A DNA stretch of 35,543 bases from UBA11164 sp002420085 (GTDB lineage: Bacteria > Pseudomonadota > Gammaproteobacteria > Xanthomonadales > Xanthomonadaceae), in assembly GCA_031976395.1 (NCBI GenBank), contig DALYLJ010000011.1, forward strand, positions 1 to 35,543, in the 5' to 3' direction. Position numbers and translations under genes: made by a program. Of this stretch, positions 26,372 to 35,263 are shown piece by piece. How positions within the stretch are numbered: the stretch's first letter is position 1; each line of letters opens with the position of its first letter. The notes beneath the pieces were generated by a model. The model saw nothing but the letters and a program-made list of their open reading frames with translations, ran no database searches and was not told where the DNA came from.

Positions 26372-28012
26372 TCAGTGTGCGCTGCCGGCGGCAGCAGCCT
26401 CGCGTTGGGCACGGGTCGGAATCTCACCCGCGCGCAACCGCAGCCAATAGGAATCGACCTCGCGCCGCAACGCCGGCATCAGCAGATAGACGCCGATCAG
26501 GTTCGGGATCGCCATGATGAACAGCAGGCCGTCTGCGATGCCGACGATACTGCCGAGCGGCATCGTGCAGCCCGCGATGACCATGCCGAGGTAGAAGACC
26601 TTGAAGCCATAGAGCACCGCCTTGGACTCGCCGGCCAGGAAGCTGGCCGCCTTGGCGCCGTAATAACCCCAGGTGATGGTGGTCGAGAACGCGAACATCA
26701 GCACGATCAAGGCCAGCACCGGCGGGAACCAGGGCATCACCGTAGCGAAGGCCGCCGAGCTGAGTTGCACGCCCACGGCATCTTGATCATTGAGGTAAAC
26801 CCCGCTGATCACGATCACCAGGGCGGACATGGTACAAATCACCACCGTATCGACGAACGGCTCCCAGATCGCAACCATGCCGGCCGAAACCGGCTCGCGG
26901 GTCTTGATGGTCGAGTGGGCGATCGCCGAGGAGCCGAGTCCGGACTCGTTGGAGAACGAGGCGCGGCGGAAACCCTGGATCAGGGCGCCGATCACTCCGC
27001 CGGTCACGCCCTCGGCGGTGAACGCCCCGTCGATGATCGCCATGAAGGCGGTCGGGATCAGGTGGAAGTCGCCGATCAGCACGATCAGGCAGGCAACAAT
27101 GTAAAGCGCACCCATCGCCGGCACCAGCTTGGCGGTGACGTTACCGATCCGGGTGATGCCACCGATCACCACAACACCGGCGATCAGCGCATAGACCAGA
27201 CCGAACAGCCAGCCACGGTCGCCGAGAATGCCTTCGTCGCCACCGGTGACGCCCAACCACTGCGAGTAGGCCTGGTTGGCCTGGAACATCGCCCCGGCGC
27301 CGATCGCGCCGAGCATGGTGCAGACCGCAAAGATTGCTGCCAGCACCCAGCCGACGGTCTTCAGGCGCGGGTAGGTCTCGCCGATGCCACGGCTGAGGTA
27401 GTACATCGGCCCACCGGAAATGGTGCCGTCGGCCTTGACCAGGCGGTACTTGGTGCCGAGCGTACACTCGACGAATTTGGTCGACATGCCGAACAGGCCG
27501 GCCAGGATCATCCAGAAAGTCGCGCCCGGCCCACCCAGGGTGATGGCAACCGCCACACCGGCGATATTGCCGAGTCCGACCGTACCCGAGACTGCCGAGG
27601 TCAGGGCCTGGAAATAAGTGACTTCGCCGGGCGCCTTCGGGTCGTCATAATCGCCGCGCAGCAGCCGAAAGCCGTGGCCGAAGCCGCGCAAATTGATGAA
27701 CTTGAAAGCGATGGTGCAGATCAACCCGGCCAGCACGAGCCAGCCGACGATCAACGGGAAGCCGACCCCGCCAATGGGCACTTCGTAGAAGATCGCGTCG
27801 GAAACAGCATCGGCGATCGGCCGGATCGCGGCATCGATCCGATCGTCCAGTCCTGCCTGGGTTGCGCTCGCTCCGTCGGCCGCCGGCGCGACCGCTGATA
27901 CGGTCGGTGCCGACTCGACCGGTACCGGCTCGGGCTGCGCCGATCCGGTCTGAGCAAATGCGCCCAACGGCAGCATGAGGGCCGTGAGCAGGACGAGTAC
28001 GTTTGCAAGCAT
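26372..28012 (-). CDS. alanine/glycine:cation symporter (AGCS family)
   Basis: This 546-residue sodium-coupled amino-acid importer has the family signatures GEVTYFQALTSAVSGTVGLGNIAGVA and SNESGLGSSAIAHS. About eleven helices follow a signal-peptide-like start (MLANVLVLLTALMLPLGAFA) and an Ala/Pro-rich linker of about 30 residues before the core begins. The N-terminal extension is longer than in classical AGCS members. GGAG lies eight bases before the ATG at 28012. It is co-directional with the DAACS symporter, and the pair suggests amino-acid scavenging. Confidence 0.94.
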   Translation of the reverse strand: MLANVLVLLTALMLPLGAFAQTGSAQPEPVPVESAPTVSAVAPAADGASATQAGLDDRIDAAIRPIADAVSDAIFYEVPIGGVGFPLIVGWLVLAGLICTIAFKFINLRGFGHGFRLLRGDYDDPKAPGEVTYFQALTSAVSGTVGLGNIAGVAVAITLGGPGATFWMILAGLFGMSTKFVECTLGTKYRLVKADGTISGGPMYYLSRGIGETYPRLKTVGWVLAAIFAVCTMLGAIGAGAMFQANQAYSQWLGVTGGDEGILGDRGWLFGLVYALIAGVVVIGGITRIGNVTAKLVPAMGALYIVACLIVLIGDFHLIPTAFMAIIDGAFTAEGVTGGVIGALIQGFRRASFSNESGLGSSAIAHSTIKTREPVSAGMVAIWEPFVDTVVICTMSALVIVISGVYLNDQDAVGVQLSSAAFATVMPWFPPVLALIVLMFAFSTTITWGYYGAKAASFLAGESKAVLYGFKVFYLGMVIAGCTMPLGSIVGIADGLLFIMAIPNLIGVYLLMPALRREVDSYWLRLRAGEIPTRAQREAAAAGSAH

Positions 28013-28177
28013 GGTGTGGGCTCCGCCACGTTCAATGAGGTTCGGAGGATACACCACCGCGCCGAACTGCCCGACCTCCGGTGCTGGCCGATCCGCCGAA
28101 ATCGGCACGCGACAGCGACTGCAACCGGCGCCCGGCGGCCAGCCGACCCTGGCCGTCCGATCACTGCCACCGGCCGA

Positions 28178-29965
28178 TCACGGGTTCAGCGGCGGCAACT
28201 CGGGGACACCGTCATCGGCGTCGGATGCGCTGCGAAACCGGGGGGGACGAGCGAAGGCGGCGCGCAGCCGTTCACGGGTTGCGGCCGGATCACCGCGTCC
28301 CCACAGCACCCGATCGAGCGCCAGCACCGCCTGCGCCTGATCGTCATCGACCAGCCGCTCGGCCAGGGCCGGCAAGCCATTGGGCCGGGGCGCCGGGGCG
28401 CGGGCGATCAGCGCTTCGGCGATGGCCGACAGATCGCCGCCACCAAGCGCACGATCGAGCGTCGAGCGCCGGCCCGGACCGGCCTCGGCCGCACGGGTCC
28501 GGACCGGGCCAGTGGGCCGCCGGATTCGATACAGGCGCCAGGCGGTGGCCACCCACCCACCCGCCAGCAGCAGGCTGAGCCAGGGCCAGAAACCCGGTCG
28601 CACGGCGCTGCCCGGTGCATCCTGGGCATCGCCCAAGGCAATGCCACCGGCGCGCGTCGAGGCCGGTTCGACCGTGACCGACAACGGCTGCGACCCGGCC
28701 CGATCGGCCCGGTCGCTGGCGAGATTCCACCAGTCCAGATGCCAGGCCGGGATCTCCAGTGTTCCGGGTCGATCAGGAACGACCGCCAGCGACCGCCGCC
28801 ACTCCAGCACCGGGCCGTGCTCGCCCAGCGTTTCGGTGAATTCCGGGGCTTCCTCGAAGACCTGGGCACCGGGAATCTGCGGCACTGGCGGGGCGGCGAA
28901 TTGCTCGGAGACCACGCCCTCGATGCGGGCAGTCTGGCGCAGGGTGAACGGCTCGCCGGCCCGGATCGGCCCGGCCGACGGAAGCTCCTGGGCAATCGTG
29001 ATCGCCTGTGCCGGCAGCCAGGGATCGGCCGTCCCGGCGGGCCGAGGCCGCACCTGCACGTCCAGATCCGGTCCGATCGCGGCGACCACGCGGCCACCGA
29101 ACATCGACAGCCGGCCGCTGTTGTCCAACGCCCGTCCGCGAAACCGGGCCGGGGCCAGGGCGACTGCGCCGCGCTGACCGGGGAGATAGGCAAAACGCCG
29201 TTCGACCACGGCGTATTCGCGACCGTCGATGCGGGCGGAGTAGTTGCGGTCGCGACCGATCTGACGCAGTTCGCCGACGCTCGCCTCCGGGGCATGCAGA
29301 TCACCGTCGATCAATTGCACCGCGTAGTGCAGACGCACGGTGTAGACCACCAGTTGTCCGACGTAGGGCTCTCGACTGTCGATCTCGGCGTCGAGAAAGA
29401 CCGGTTCACCGGCCGCTGCCACGCCACGCGGCGATTCGGCAACCCGCAGAACGATCGGCGCGCTGCGCTCGCCGGCCACCTCGAAGGCGGGAATGGTGAA
29501 CTCGCCGATCCGCCCCGGCTCCAGCGCCAAGGTCCAGACCGTGCTGGTGGTGACCTGGCCGGCGATGACGCGGGTCTCCCGGCTGTTCGACTGGCCACGC
29601 ACGGTCAGGCCGGCGGGCAGGTGTCCGAAGTCCGGATCACCGGAGATGCCTTCGACTTCGACCGTCAAGGTGACGGTTTCGCCGAGCCGGATCTGATCGC
29701 GATCGAGACTGGCGCGAATGGCGGCACTGGCCGAGGTACCCGCCAGCGTCAGCAGCAGCCAGAGCGCAATCTGGCGCCCCAGCCGGCAATCGTTTCGGGC
29801 ATCGCTGCGGACATCGCTGCGGACATCGCTGCGGACCTCACTGCGGCCCGGCGGGTCGCGACGGATGGCGTCGCGCCGTGCTCGGCGTGCGCCAGTCAGG
29901 CCGACCCAGGTTCGATCGCCCCGGCTGTTCACAGCCGCTGTTCCGGTTCGCATCTCACCGCTCAT
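28178..29965 (-). CDS. batD: BatD-family protein
   Basis: This 595-residue Bat-operon protein has a signal/anchor helix at about 64-80 (ALWLLLTLAGTSASA) and periplasmic beta-sandwich domains opening with DRDQIRLGETVTLTVEVEG. A second helix lies near 450 (FWPWLSLLLAGGWVATAW), followed by a cytoplasmic helical tail. BatD is thought to work with the VWA proteins BatA/BatB and MoxR ATPase in envelope stress or complex assembly. Its ATG overlaps the TPR gene stop (ATGA, 29962-29965). Oddly, about 62 Arg/Asp-rich residues precede the signal sequence, encoded partly by a 12-bp tandem repeat. I find no start codon closer to it. Confidence 0.9.
   Translation of the reverse strand: MSGEMRTGTAAVNSRGDRTWVGLTGARRARRDAIRRDPPGRSEVRSDVRSDVRSDARNDCRLGRQIALWLLLTLAGTSASAAIRASLDRDQIRLGETVTLTVEVEGISGDPDFGHLPAGLTVRGQSNSRETRVIAGQVTTSTVWTLALEPGRIGEFTIPAFEVAGERSAPIVLRVAESPRGVAAAGEPVFLDAEIDSREPYVGQLVVYTVRLHYAVQLIDGDLHAPEASVGELRQIGRDRNYSARIDGREYAVVERRFAYLPGQRGAVALAPARFRGRALDNSGRLSMFGGRVVAAIGPDLDVQVRPRPAGTADPWLPAQAITIAQELPSAGPIRAGEPFTLRQTARIEGVVSEQFAAPPVPQIPGAQVFEEAPEFTETLGEHGPVLEWRRSLAVVPDRPGTLEIPAWHLDWWNLASDRADRAGSQPLSVTVEPASTRAGGIALGDAQDAPGSAVRPGFWPWLSLLLAGGWVATAWRLYRIRRPTGPVRTRAAEAGPGRRSTLDRALGGGDLSAIAEALIARAPAPRPNGLPALAERLVDDDQAQAVLALDRVLWGRGDPAATRERLRAAFARPPRFRSASDADDGVPELPPLNP
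29799..29846 (-). repeat. 12-bp tandem repeat (4 units) in batD
   Basis: Four units of ACATCGCTGCGG (first and last with changes) encode an RSDV-type repeat in the N-terminal extension of BatD. Confidence 0.8.
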
Positions 29966-30650
29966 GGTTCCTCGCCGTTGCGCTGCTGGTTCTGGAGTTC
30001 GATCGCGAATTTCCGCCTGAGCAGGCCACCCGGATCGTCGGGCAGGCGCCGCAGGGTCTGCTCCAGCGCACGACGCTGCTCGTCTTCCGGGCTTTCCTCA
30101 TCCGCCGTGCCGAGCGCAGCGCCCTCGCGCTCACCGGGCTCGGCATCACCCTGACGCTCGGCCAGGGCGGCATCCATGGCTTCGCGCAGCGCCTGCTCGG
30201 CGGCTTCACGGGCCTGCGGGTCGCCACTGTCGGCCTCCGGCGCGGCATCGGAGGATGACTCGCCGGCCCCCTCCGAACGCCGATCGCGTCCGCTCTGATC
30301 ACGGGCCGCGTCCGGACTCGGCGCAGCGCCCTGATCGCCTTGATCGCTGCCATCGGAGCCATCCGAGCCATCGGCATCCGAGCCCGGCTGCGATTCGCCA
30401 TCCTGCGATTCGCCATCCTGAGGTTCGCCCGGATCGGAATCGCCGCCGCCCGGCTGCTGGCGCTGCTGCTGGCGCGCCTGCTCGACCGCAGCGCGATTGG
30501 CCGCCGCCTCGGTCAGATCGGGATCGAGCGCCAGAGCACGGTCATAGGCGGCGATCGCCTCATCGAAACGCTGCAACTGCGCCAGGGCATTGCCCCGGTT
30601 GTAATGGCCGATGGCATCGTCGCGGCCGGACCAGGCCAGGGCGGCGCCCG
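29962..30650 (-). CDS. TPR (BatC-like) portion, frameshifted from BatB
   Basis: This frame encodes the TPR half of a BatB-BatC-type protein. It begins AALAWSGRDDAIGHYNRGNALAQ and contains DEAIAAYDRALALDPDLTEA, a typical TPR. A long acidic, low-complexity Gly/Asp/Ser region and a C-terminal REGAALGTADEES ... LLRRKFAIELQ helix follow. No natural start lies at its beginning. Reading further upstream gives Arg/Gly-rich sequence that is a shadow of the VWA frame. In related bacteria this follows directly on the VWA protein in one chain, so I treat it as the 3' part of one gene split by a 1-nt loss near 30644-30650. The stop overlaps the batD start. Confidence 0.75.
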
Positions 30651-31823
30651 GTAGGCCGCCGCCGCGATCCGATCGGGATCGCGAGCGGTGTCTCGGGCCG
30701 TCTCGAACGCGCCGCGCGCCATGGCCGCATCGGCCTGCTGGTCCGGCCGCTGCCACAGATCGTCCCAGCCAAACGCGGCAGCCGGTCGCAGCGGCAGGAA
30801 TGCCAATGCCAGCACCAGCAAGAATCCGGCACGCCTGGCCCCGACCAGGACCAGGGGCAGGACCAGCAACAGCAGCCACGGCCCCTCATCACGCCAGTGC
30901 CGCGCCGCACGATCATCGCCATCGCGATGCTCCACCGCCGACCCGACCTCGGCAAGTCCGAGGCTGCGCAGGTCGGCGTCATCGGCCGTCAATTCGGCAT
31001 AGCCGCCACCCCCAGCCCGAGCCAGGGCGCGCAGACTGTCCGGCTGCAAGCGGGCCAACACCAGATCGCCACCCCGGATCCGGGCAAAATTGCCCTCGGC
31101 GTCGGCCACCGGGGCACCGGTCGTGGTGCCCAGGCCCAGCACCGAAACCCGATACCCGCGCGCGCTGACCTCGGCGGCGGCGGCTTCCGCCCGTGCGTCG
31201 GCGCGATCGCTCAGCAGCAGAATATCGCCGGTCGCGAAACCTCCCCCGTCGAGCAGGCGCGCTGCCCGGGCGATGGCGCGATCGGCACGCTGGCCGTCGG
31301 CCGGCATCAGGCTTGGATCGAGCGCATCGATCAATGCGGCGACCGTACCGACATCGTCGGTCAGCGGCGCCACCGTATGGGCGCTCTCGGCGTAGGCCAG
31401 CAGGCCGACCTGACCGTCGGTGCGCAGTCCCAGCAGTTGCCGCAGTTTGATCCGCATGCGGACGATCCGGCTCGGTGGCAGGTCGCCGGCCCGCTGGCGC
31501 GAGGACAGATCGACAGCGATCACCAGTGGCGCCTCGGCGACCTGCATCGGGGCATCGATCTCATGCCATGCCGGGCCAGCCAGAGCCAGCACCGCCAGAC
31601 ACCAGGCGAGCGCCAGCAGGGCCAGCGGCATCCGGCGGCGGCCCGGCCCGGCATCGACCAGAACCCGCGACCGCAAGGCCGGATCGACCGCCTCGCGCCA
31701 CACCGCATCGCCGCCACCACGCCACAGCAACCACAGCCAGACGGGCAGCGCGGCCAACGCCCACAACCCGTGTGGGCGAAGCAGATGCAGGCTCGCCAGC
31801 CAATCGAAAGCAGCCGCCATCAT
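30513..31823 (-). CDS. batB: VWA-domain protein BatB (frameshifted at its 3' end)
   Basis: This reading frame codes for 436 residues, of which about the first 388 look real. Two N-terminal helices (LWALAALPVWLWLL and LALLALAWCLAVLALAG) are followed by a VWA domain starting VIAVDLSSRQ. A further helix (WLLLLVLPLVLVGA, then AGFLLVLALAF) precedes the linker FGWDDLWQRPDQQADAA, which normally leads into TPRs. After AAAAYRA the frame turns into Pro/Ser/Arg sequence and stops at 30513, while the TPR sequence continues in another frame. The metal site reads DLSSR instead of DxSxS, so it may not bind metal. Start ATG 31823 overlaps the BatA stop (ATGA). Confidence 0.8.
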   Translation of the reverse strand: MMAAAFDWLASLHLLRPHGLWALAALPVWLWLLWRGGGDAVWREAVDPALRSRVLVDAGPGRRRMPLALLALAWCLAVLALAGPAWHEIDAPMQVAEAPLVIAVDLSSRQRAGDLPPSRIVRMRIKLRQLLGLRTDGQVGLLAYAESAHTVAPLTDDVGTVAALIDALDPSLMPADGQRADRAIARAARLLDGGGFATGDILLLSDRADARAEAAAAEVSARGYRVSVLGLGTTTGAPVADAEGNFARIRGGDLVLARLQPDSLRALARAGGGGYAELTADDADLRSLGLAEVGSAVEHRDGDDRAARHWRDEGPWLLLLVLPLVLVGARRAGFLLVLALAFLPLRPAAAFGWDDLWQRPDQQADAAMARGAFETARDTARDPDRIAAAAYRAPPWPGPAATMPSAITTGAMPWRSCSVSMRRSPPMTVLWRSIPI

Positions 31824-32791
31824 GACGTCAGACCCCGCCATCGGATGACCAGGGCCGCCAGCAGCCAGCACAGCAGGGCCGCCGCCAGCGGCCAGAAGTA
31901 CAGCTCATGGCGGGGACGGACTGGCTGTCCCTCGGCCTCGATCGGCTCGATCCGGTCGATCGTCTGATAGATGCCGGCCAGTTCACGAGTATCGGTGGCA
32001 CGGAAATACTGCCCGCCCGTGCCCTCGGCCAAGGCACGCAGACTCTGCTCGTCGATGCCGTCGGCGACCGGCAGCAGACTGGCCAGCGGATCGGCCCGGG
32101 AATCGGATCCGAAACCGATGCTGTGGATGCGCACACCCTCGGCCTGCGCCAGTTCCAGCGCGCGCTCGGGACCGAGTACACCGGCCGTGTTGACGCCATC
32201 GGTGAGCAGAACCAGTACCCGCTGCGAACGCGGGCGTTCGCGCAGTCGCTTGACCGCCAGCGCGACGGCGTCGCCGATCGCCGTCTCGCGTCCGGCCATG
32301 CCGACCGTGAGATCGGCCAACTGGGCATCGACGCTGGCGACATCGAAGGTCAGCGGCACCAATGGATAGGCGTGTCGGCCGAACACGATCAGACCGACCC
32401 GGTCGCCACGCCGTCGTTCCAGGAAATCGCCGAGCACCGCCTTGGCGGCCGACAGCCGATCGATGCGCCGACCGGCCAGCCGCATGTCGTCCTCGGCCAT
32501 CGAGCCGGACAGATCGATCGCCAGCATCAGGTCGCGGGCCGGCCGAGGCGGAGCCAGTGGCTCGCCCAGCCATTGTGGTCGGGCAGCGGCGAGACAGAGC
32601 AGCAGCCACAGCAGCCAGAACCCGAGCGATACCTTCGGCAGACGCCGGCCCTGGCCACCGGATGCCCGCCAGTCGGCCAGGGCCGGCATGCGCAGGGCGG
32701 CCCCACCCGGCTCGGCCGGGCGCAGCCACCAGACCACCAGCAGCGGTGCCGGCACCGCCAGAAGCATCCAGGGCCAGGCCAGTTCAGGCAT
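31820..32791 (-). CDS. batA: VWA-domain protein BatA
   Basis: This 323-residue membrane-anchored VWA protein has helices at about 6-24 and 55-70, then a VWA domain with a complete MIDAS: DLSGS (residues 93-97), Thr in GRETAIGDAV and Asp in LLTDGVNT. A C-terminal helix (LAAALLCWLLAALVI) ends it. The layout matches BatA of the Bacteroides-type aerotolerance operon. It probably acts at the inner membrane as a chaperone-like partner of MoxR. It starts two bases after the DUF4381 gene and overlaps batB by four bases. Confidence 0.93.
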   Translation of the reverse strand: MPELAWPWMLLAVPAPLLVVWWLRPAEPGGAALRMPALADWRASGGQGRRLPKVSLGFWLLWLLLCLAAARPQWLGEPLAPPRPARDLMLAIDLSGSMAEDDMRLAGRRIDRLSAAKAVLGDFLERRRGDRVGLIVFGRHAYPLVPLTFDVASVDAQLADLTVGMAGRETAIGDAVALAVKRLRERPRSQRVLVLLTDGVNTAGVLGPERALELAQAEGVRIHSIGFGSDSRADPLASLLPVADGIDEQSLRALAEGTGGQYFRATDTRELAGIYQTIDRIEPIEAEGQPVRPRHELYFWPLAAALLCWLLAALVIRWRGLTS

Positions 32792-33260
32792 CGTGGGCGA
32801 CCTCGACCAGTAACTGGTGCAGGCGTCGCCGCAACAGATCGATCAGGACGGCACTCGTGTCAGCCGCCAGATCGGAGCGGTACGGGGCATCCAGCACCGC
32901 CCGTCCCACACCGGTACTGAACGGCCGATTCGGATCCTCACCATCGAGAAAGCGCAGCCACTCGGAGCCGCTGCTGGCTGCCAGGCGGGGCGCCGAACGC
33001 CGTACCAGCCGACGGATCAGGACCAGGGCAGCGGCCAGTCGCTCCGACTCGGACACCCCGGCCACGGCAACCCGATGCTCGAATTCTGCCAGCAGCCGCT
33101 GCCGCCAGCGACGGCGACGCCGCCGGCGCAGCCCAACGCGCAGCAGCCACCCGCCCAACCCCAGCACCGCCAGAGCCAACAGCCACCAGCCCGGCGCCGG
33201 CGGCCACCAGGGCGCAGCCGGCGGCATCACGATGTCATGCGGGAGTGGCACCGGCATCAT
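32784..33260 (-). CDS. DUF4381-family membrane protein
   Basis: This 158-residue protein has a Pro/Trp-rich start (LPHDIVMPPAAPWWPPAPGWW), one helix (WLLALAVLGLGGWLLRVGL), a strongly basic stretch (RRRRRRRWRQR) and a C-terminal helical domain. This is the usual DUF4381 plan in MoxR/Bat operons. ATG 33260 overlaps the DUF58 gene stop. The longer upstream reading is a frame shadow. The role is unknown but probably within the Bat membrane complex. Confidence 0.85.
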   Translation of the reverse strand: MMPVPLPHDIVMPPAAPWWPPAPGWWLLALAVLGLGGWLLRVGLRRRRRRRWRQRLLAEFEHRVAVAGVSESERLAAALVLIRRLVRRSAPRLAASSGSEWLRFLDGEDPNRPFSTGVGRAVLDAPYRSDLAADTSAVLIDLLRRRLHQLLVEVAHDA

Positions 33261-34234
33261 GACCGGCCCCCGAATGCTCCACCCCCGCGCCCGGACAGCA
33301 GGCGGGCCAGATCCTCGGCCGACGCATCTCCGGCGACCGACCAGGCACCTGCCCCCAGCCGCTGCAAGCGCTGCTCGGTGGCCGCCAGCCGCTCCCCGAA
33401 CCGGGCCTGCCACTGCCGTCGGATCGACTCGGCGCCCAGATCGAGGTTCATCGTCCGTGCCCCACCGAGAAAACGCAGGGCGGCTCTCGGCGGCTGCAAC
33501 TCGAATCGGTCGTGCAGCAGGACCACTCGCACCTGACAGTGACCGGCCAGCGCCGCAAGCAGCGCATCCTCGACCGGCTCGAAACTGCCAGGATCAGCGA
33601 CCACCAGCAGACTGGCGCCCGGATGCAGCAGCCGCCGGGCCGCACGCAGGCCCTCGGCCAGGCCGAGATCTTCGCTCGGTGGCGCCTCGTACCAGCGCGC
33701 CAGTGCCGCCAGCACCGGCAGGGCACCCCGAACACCCCCACGTGGCCGACACGGCGGCTCGCTGTGGGTCGCCCGCAACGCCCCCGGACGATCGCCGGCC
33801 CGGACCGCAAACCAGGTCGCCAGAGCGGCAACCCGTGCCGCCTGCACCGACTTCAGACGAACCCGTGTCCCGAAGTACAGCGCCGGCGCGGTGTCAGCCA
33901 GGATCAGGCTGACCCGCTCGCGCTCGGCGTGGAAGGTCTTGCTGTGCAATCGGCCGGTGCGCGCGGTGACCCGCCAATCGACGTGCCGGACATCGTCACC
34001 CGGCGAATACGGCCGGGTTTCCGCGTAGTCCATGCCGCGCCCGCGCAGCACCGACTGTGCCATCGGCGACTGCGAGCCGGCCCCTCGCCGGGCGGCAACG
34101 GACCGCTCAGCCAGGCGGCGGAGCGCGATCAGGCCCGGCAGGTCGGGTCGGACGGCAGCATCGGCCTCACGGCGACTGGCATCGACGCCAGCGCCGACCG
34201 CCGGGTGTGGCCTGCTCGGAGTGCGGATCGCCAT
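33257..34234 (-). CDS. DUF58-domain protein
   Basis: This 325-residue soluble protein carries the DUF58 signature (ETRPYSPGDDVRHVDWRVTART, then a KTFHAERE tail), with a degenerate VWA-like C-terminal half (LLVVADPGSFEP). It is nearly always encoded beside MoxR ATPases, as here: its start lies nine bases after the moxR stop and its end overlaps DUF4381. The N-terminal 35 residues are poorly conserved. Confidence 0.92.
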   Translation of the reverse strand: MAIRTPSRPHPAVGAGVDASRREADAAVRPDLPGLIALRRLAERSVAARRGAGSQSPMAQSVLRGRGMDYAETRPYSPGDDVRHVDWRVTARTGRLHSKTFHAERERVSLILADTAPALYFGTRVRLKSVQAARVAALATWFAVRAGDRPGALRATHSEPPCRPRGGVRGALPVLAALARWYEAPPSEDLGLAEGLRAARRLLHPGASLLVVADPGSFEPVEDALLAALAGHCQVRVVLLHDRFELQPPRAALRFLGGARTMNLDLGAESIRRQWQARFGERLAATEQRLQRLGAGAWSVAGDASAEDLARLLSGRGGGAFGGRS

Positions 34235-34243
34235 CGACCGGAC

Positions 34244-35263
34244 TCAGGGTGCGGCCACCCGTTCCAGCAACTCCGCCACCAGACGCCCGCCATCCCAGCC
34301 TTCGGCGGTCGCCTCGTAGCTGGGCAGGATGCGATGACGGAGGACATCGGGTGCCAGTTCCCGCACATCCTCCGGACTGACGTAGTCGCGGCCGTTCAAC
34401 CAGGCCCGCGCGCGTGCGCAGCGCTCCAGCGCGATCGTGCCGCGCGGACTGGCACCCCAGGCGATCCGGCCGGCCAGCGCCGGGTCGTGACCGGATGCAT
34501 CGCGACTGGCCAGCACCAGATCGATGATGTAGCGCTCCAGTGCCGGCGCCAGATGCAGATCGAGCGTGGCCCGCTGGGCCGCCCGGATGCGCACCTGATC
34601 GAGCCGTACCGGCGGCGCTGGCAGACTGCCCTCCTGCTCCGCCAGTGCCTGCTCGCGCGCCAGCGCCAGGATCCGGCTCTCGCTGTCGGAATCCGGATAA
34701 CCGATCAGCACATGCATCAGGAAGCGATCCAGTTGCGCCTCCGGCAGCGGAAAGGTGCCTTCCTGCTCGATCGGATTCTGGGTTGCCATCACCAGGAACA
34801 GTTCCGGCAACCGGTAGGTGGTCCGTCCGACCGTGATCTGCCGCTCGCCCATCGCCTCCAGCAGGGCCGATTGGACCTTGGCTGGCGCGCGGTTGATCTC
34901 ATCGGCGAGCAGCAGATTGTGGAACAGCGGACCGGGCTGGAACTCGAAGCGCCCCTCCTGCGGCCGCCAGATCTCGGTGCCGGTCAGATCGGCCGGCAGC
35001 AGATCCGGCGTGAACTGGATGCGCTGGAAATCGCCCTCGACCCCGGCCGCCAGCGCCTTGATCGCGGTCGTCTTGGCCAGACCGGGCGCGCCCTCGACCA
35101 GCAGATGACCCCCGGCCAGCATGGCGATCAGCAGGCGATCGACCAGTCGCGTCTGACCGACGATCCGTTCGGACAGCCAGTGGCGAAGTGAGGTGACGTC
35201 GGCGAGCAGGGTATCGTGATTGGCGGATTCCGGACCCGCCGGAACGTGGGTGGTGTCGTCCAT
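34244..35263 (-). CDS. MoxR-family AAA+ ATPase
   Basis: This 339-residue AAA+ ATPase has Walker A GAPGLAKT (about residues 59-66), Walker B LLADEINRAP, sensor 1 MATQNP and the lid sequence WGASPRGTIAL. MoxR proteins act as chaperone-like ATPases with VWA partners, here BatA/BatB. It is the first gene of the seven-part operon. ATG 35263 (MDDTTHVPAG) is preferred; the upstream in-frame sequence is Arg/Gly-rich and non-family. There is no clear Shine-Dalgarno site. Confidence 0.95.
   Translation of the reverse strand: MDDTTHVPAGPESANHDTLLADVTSLRHWLSERIVGQTRLVDRLLIAMLAGGHLLVEGAPGLAKTTAIKALAAGVEGDFQRIQFTPDLLPADLTGTEIWRPQEGRFEFQPGPLFHNLLLADEINRAPAKVQSALLEAMGERQITVGRTTYRLPELFLVMATQNPIEQEGTFPLPEAQLDRFLMHVLIGYPDSDSESRILALAREQALAEQEGSLPAPPVRLDQVRIRAAQRATLDLHLAPALERYIIDLVLASRDASGHDPALAGRIAWGASPRGTIALERCARARAWLNGRDYVSPEDVRELAPDVLRHRILPSYEATAEGWDGGRLVAELLERVAAP

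Noticed and set aside
30651..30879. An upstream extension of the TPR frame starting near 30879.
   Set aside because: The extra residues are Arg/Gly/Ala-rich and lie wholly inside the well-conserved VWA frame, so they are a shadow rather than a true N-terminus.
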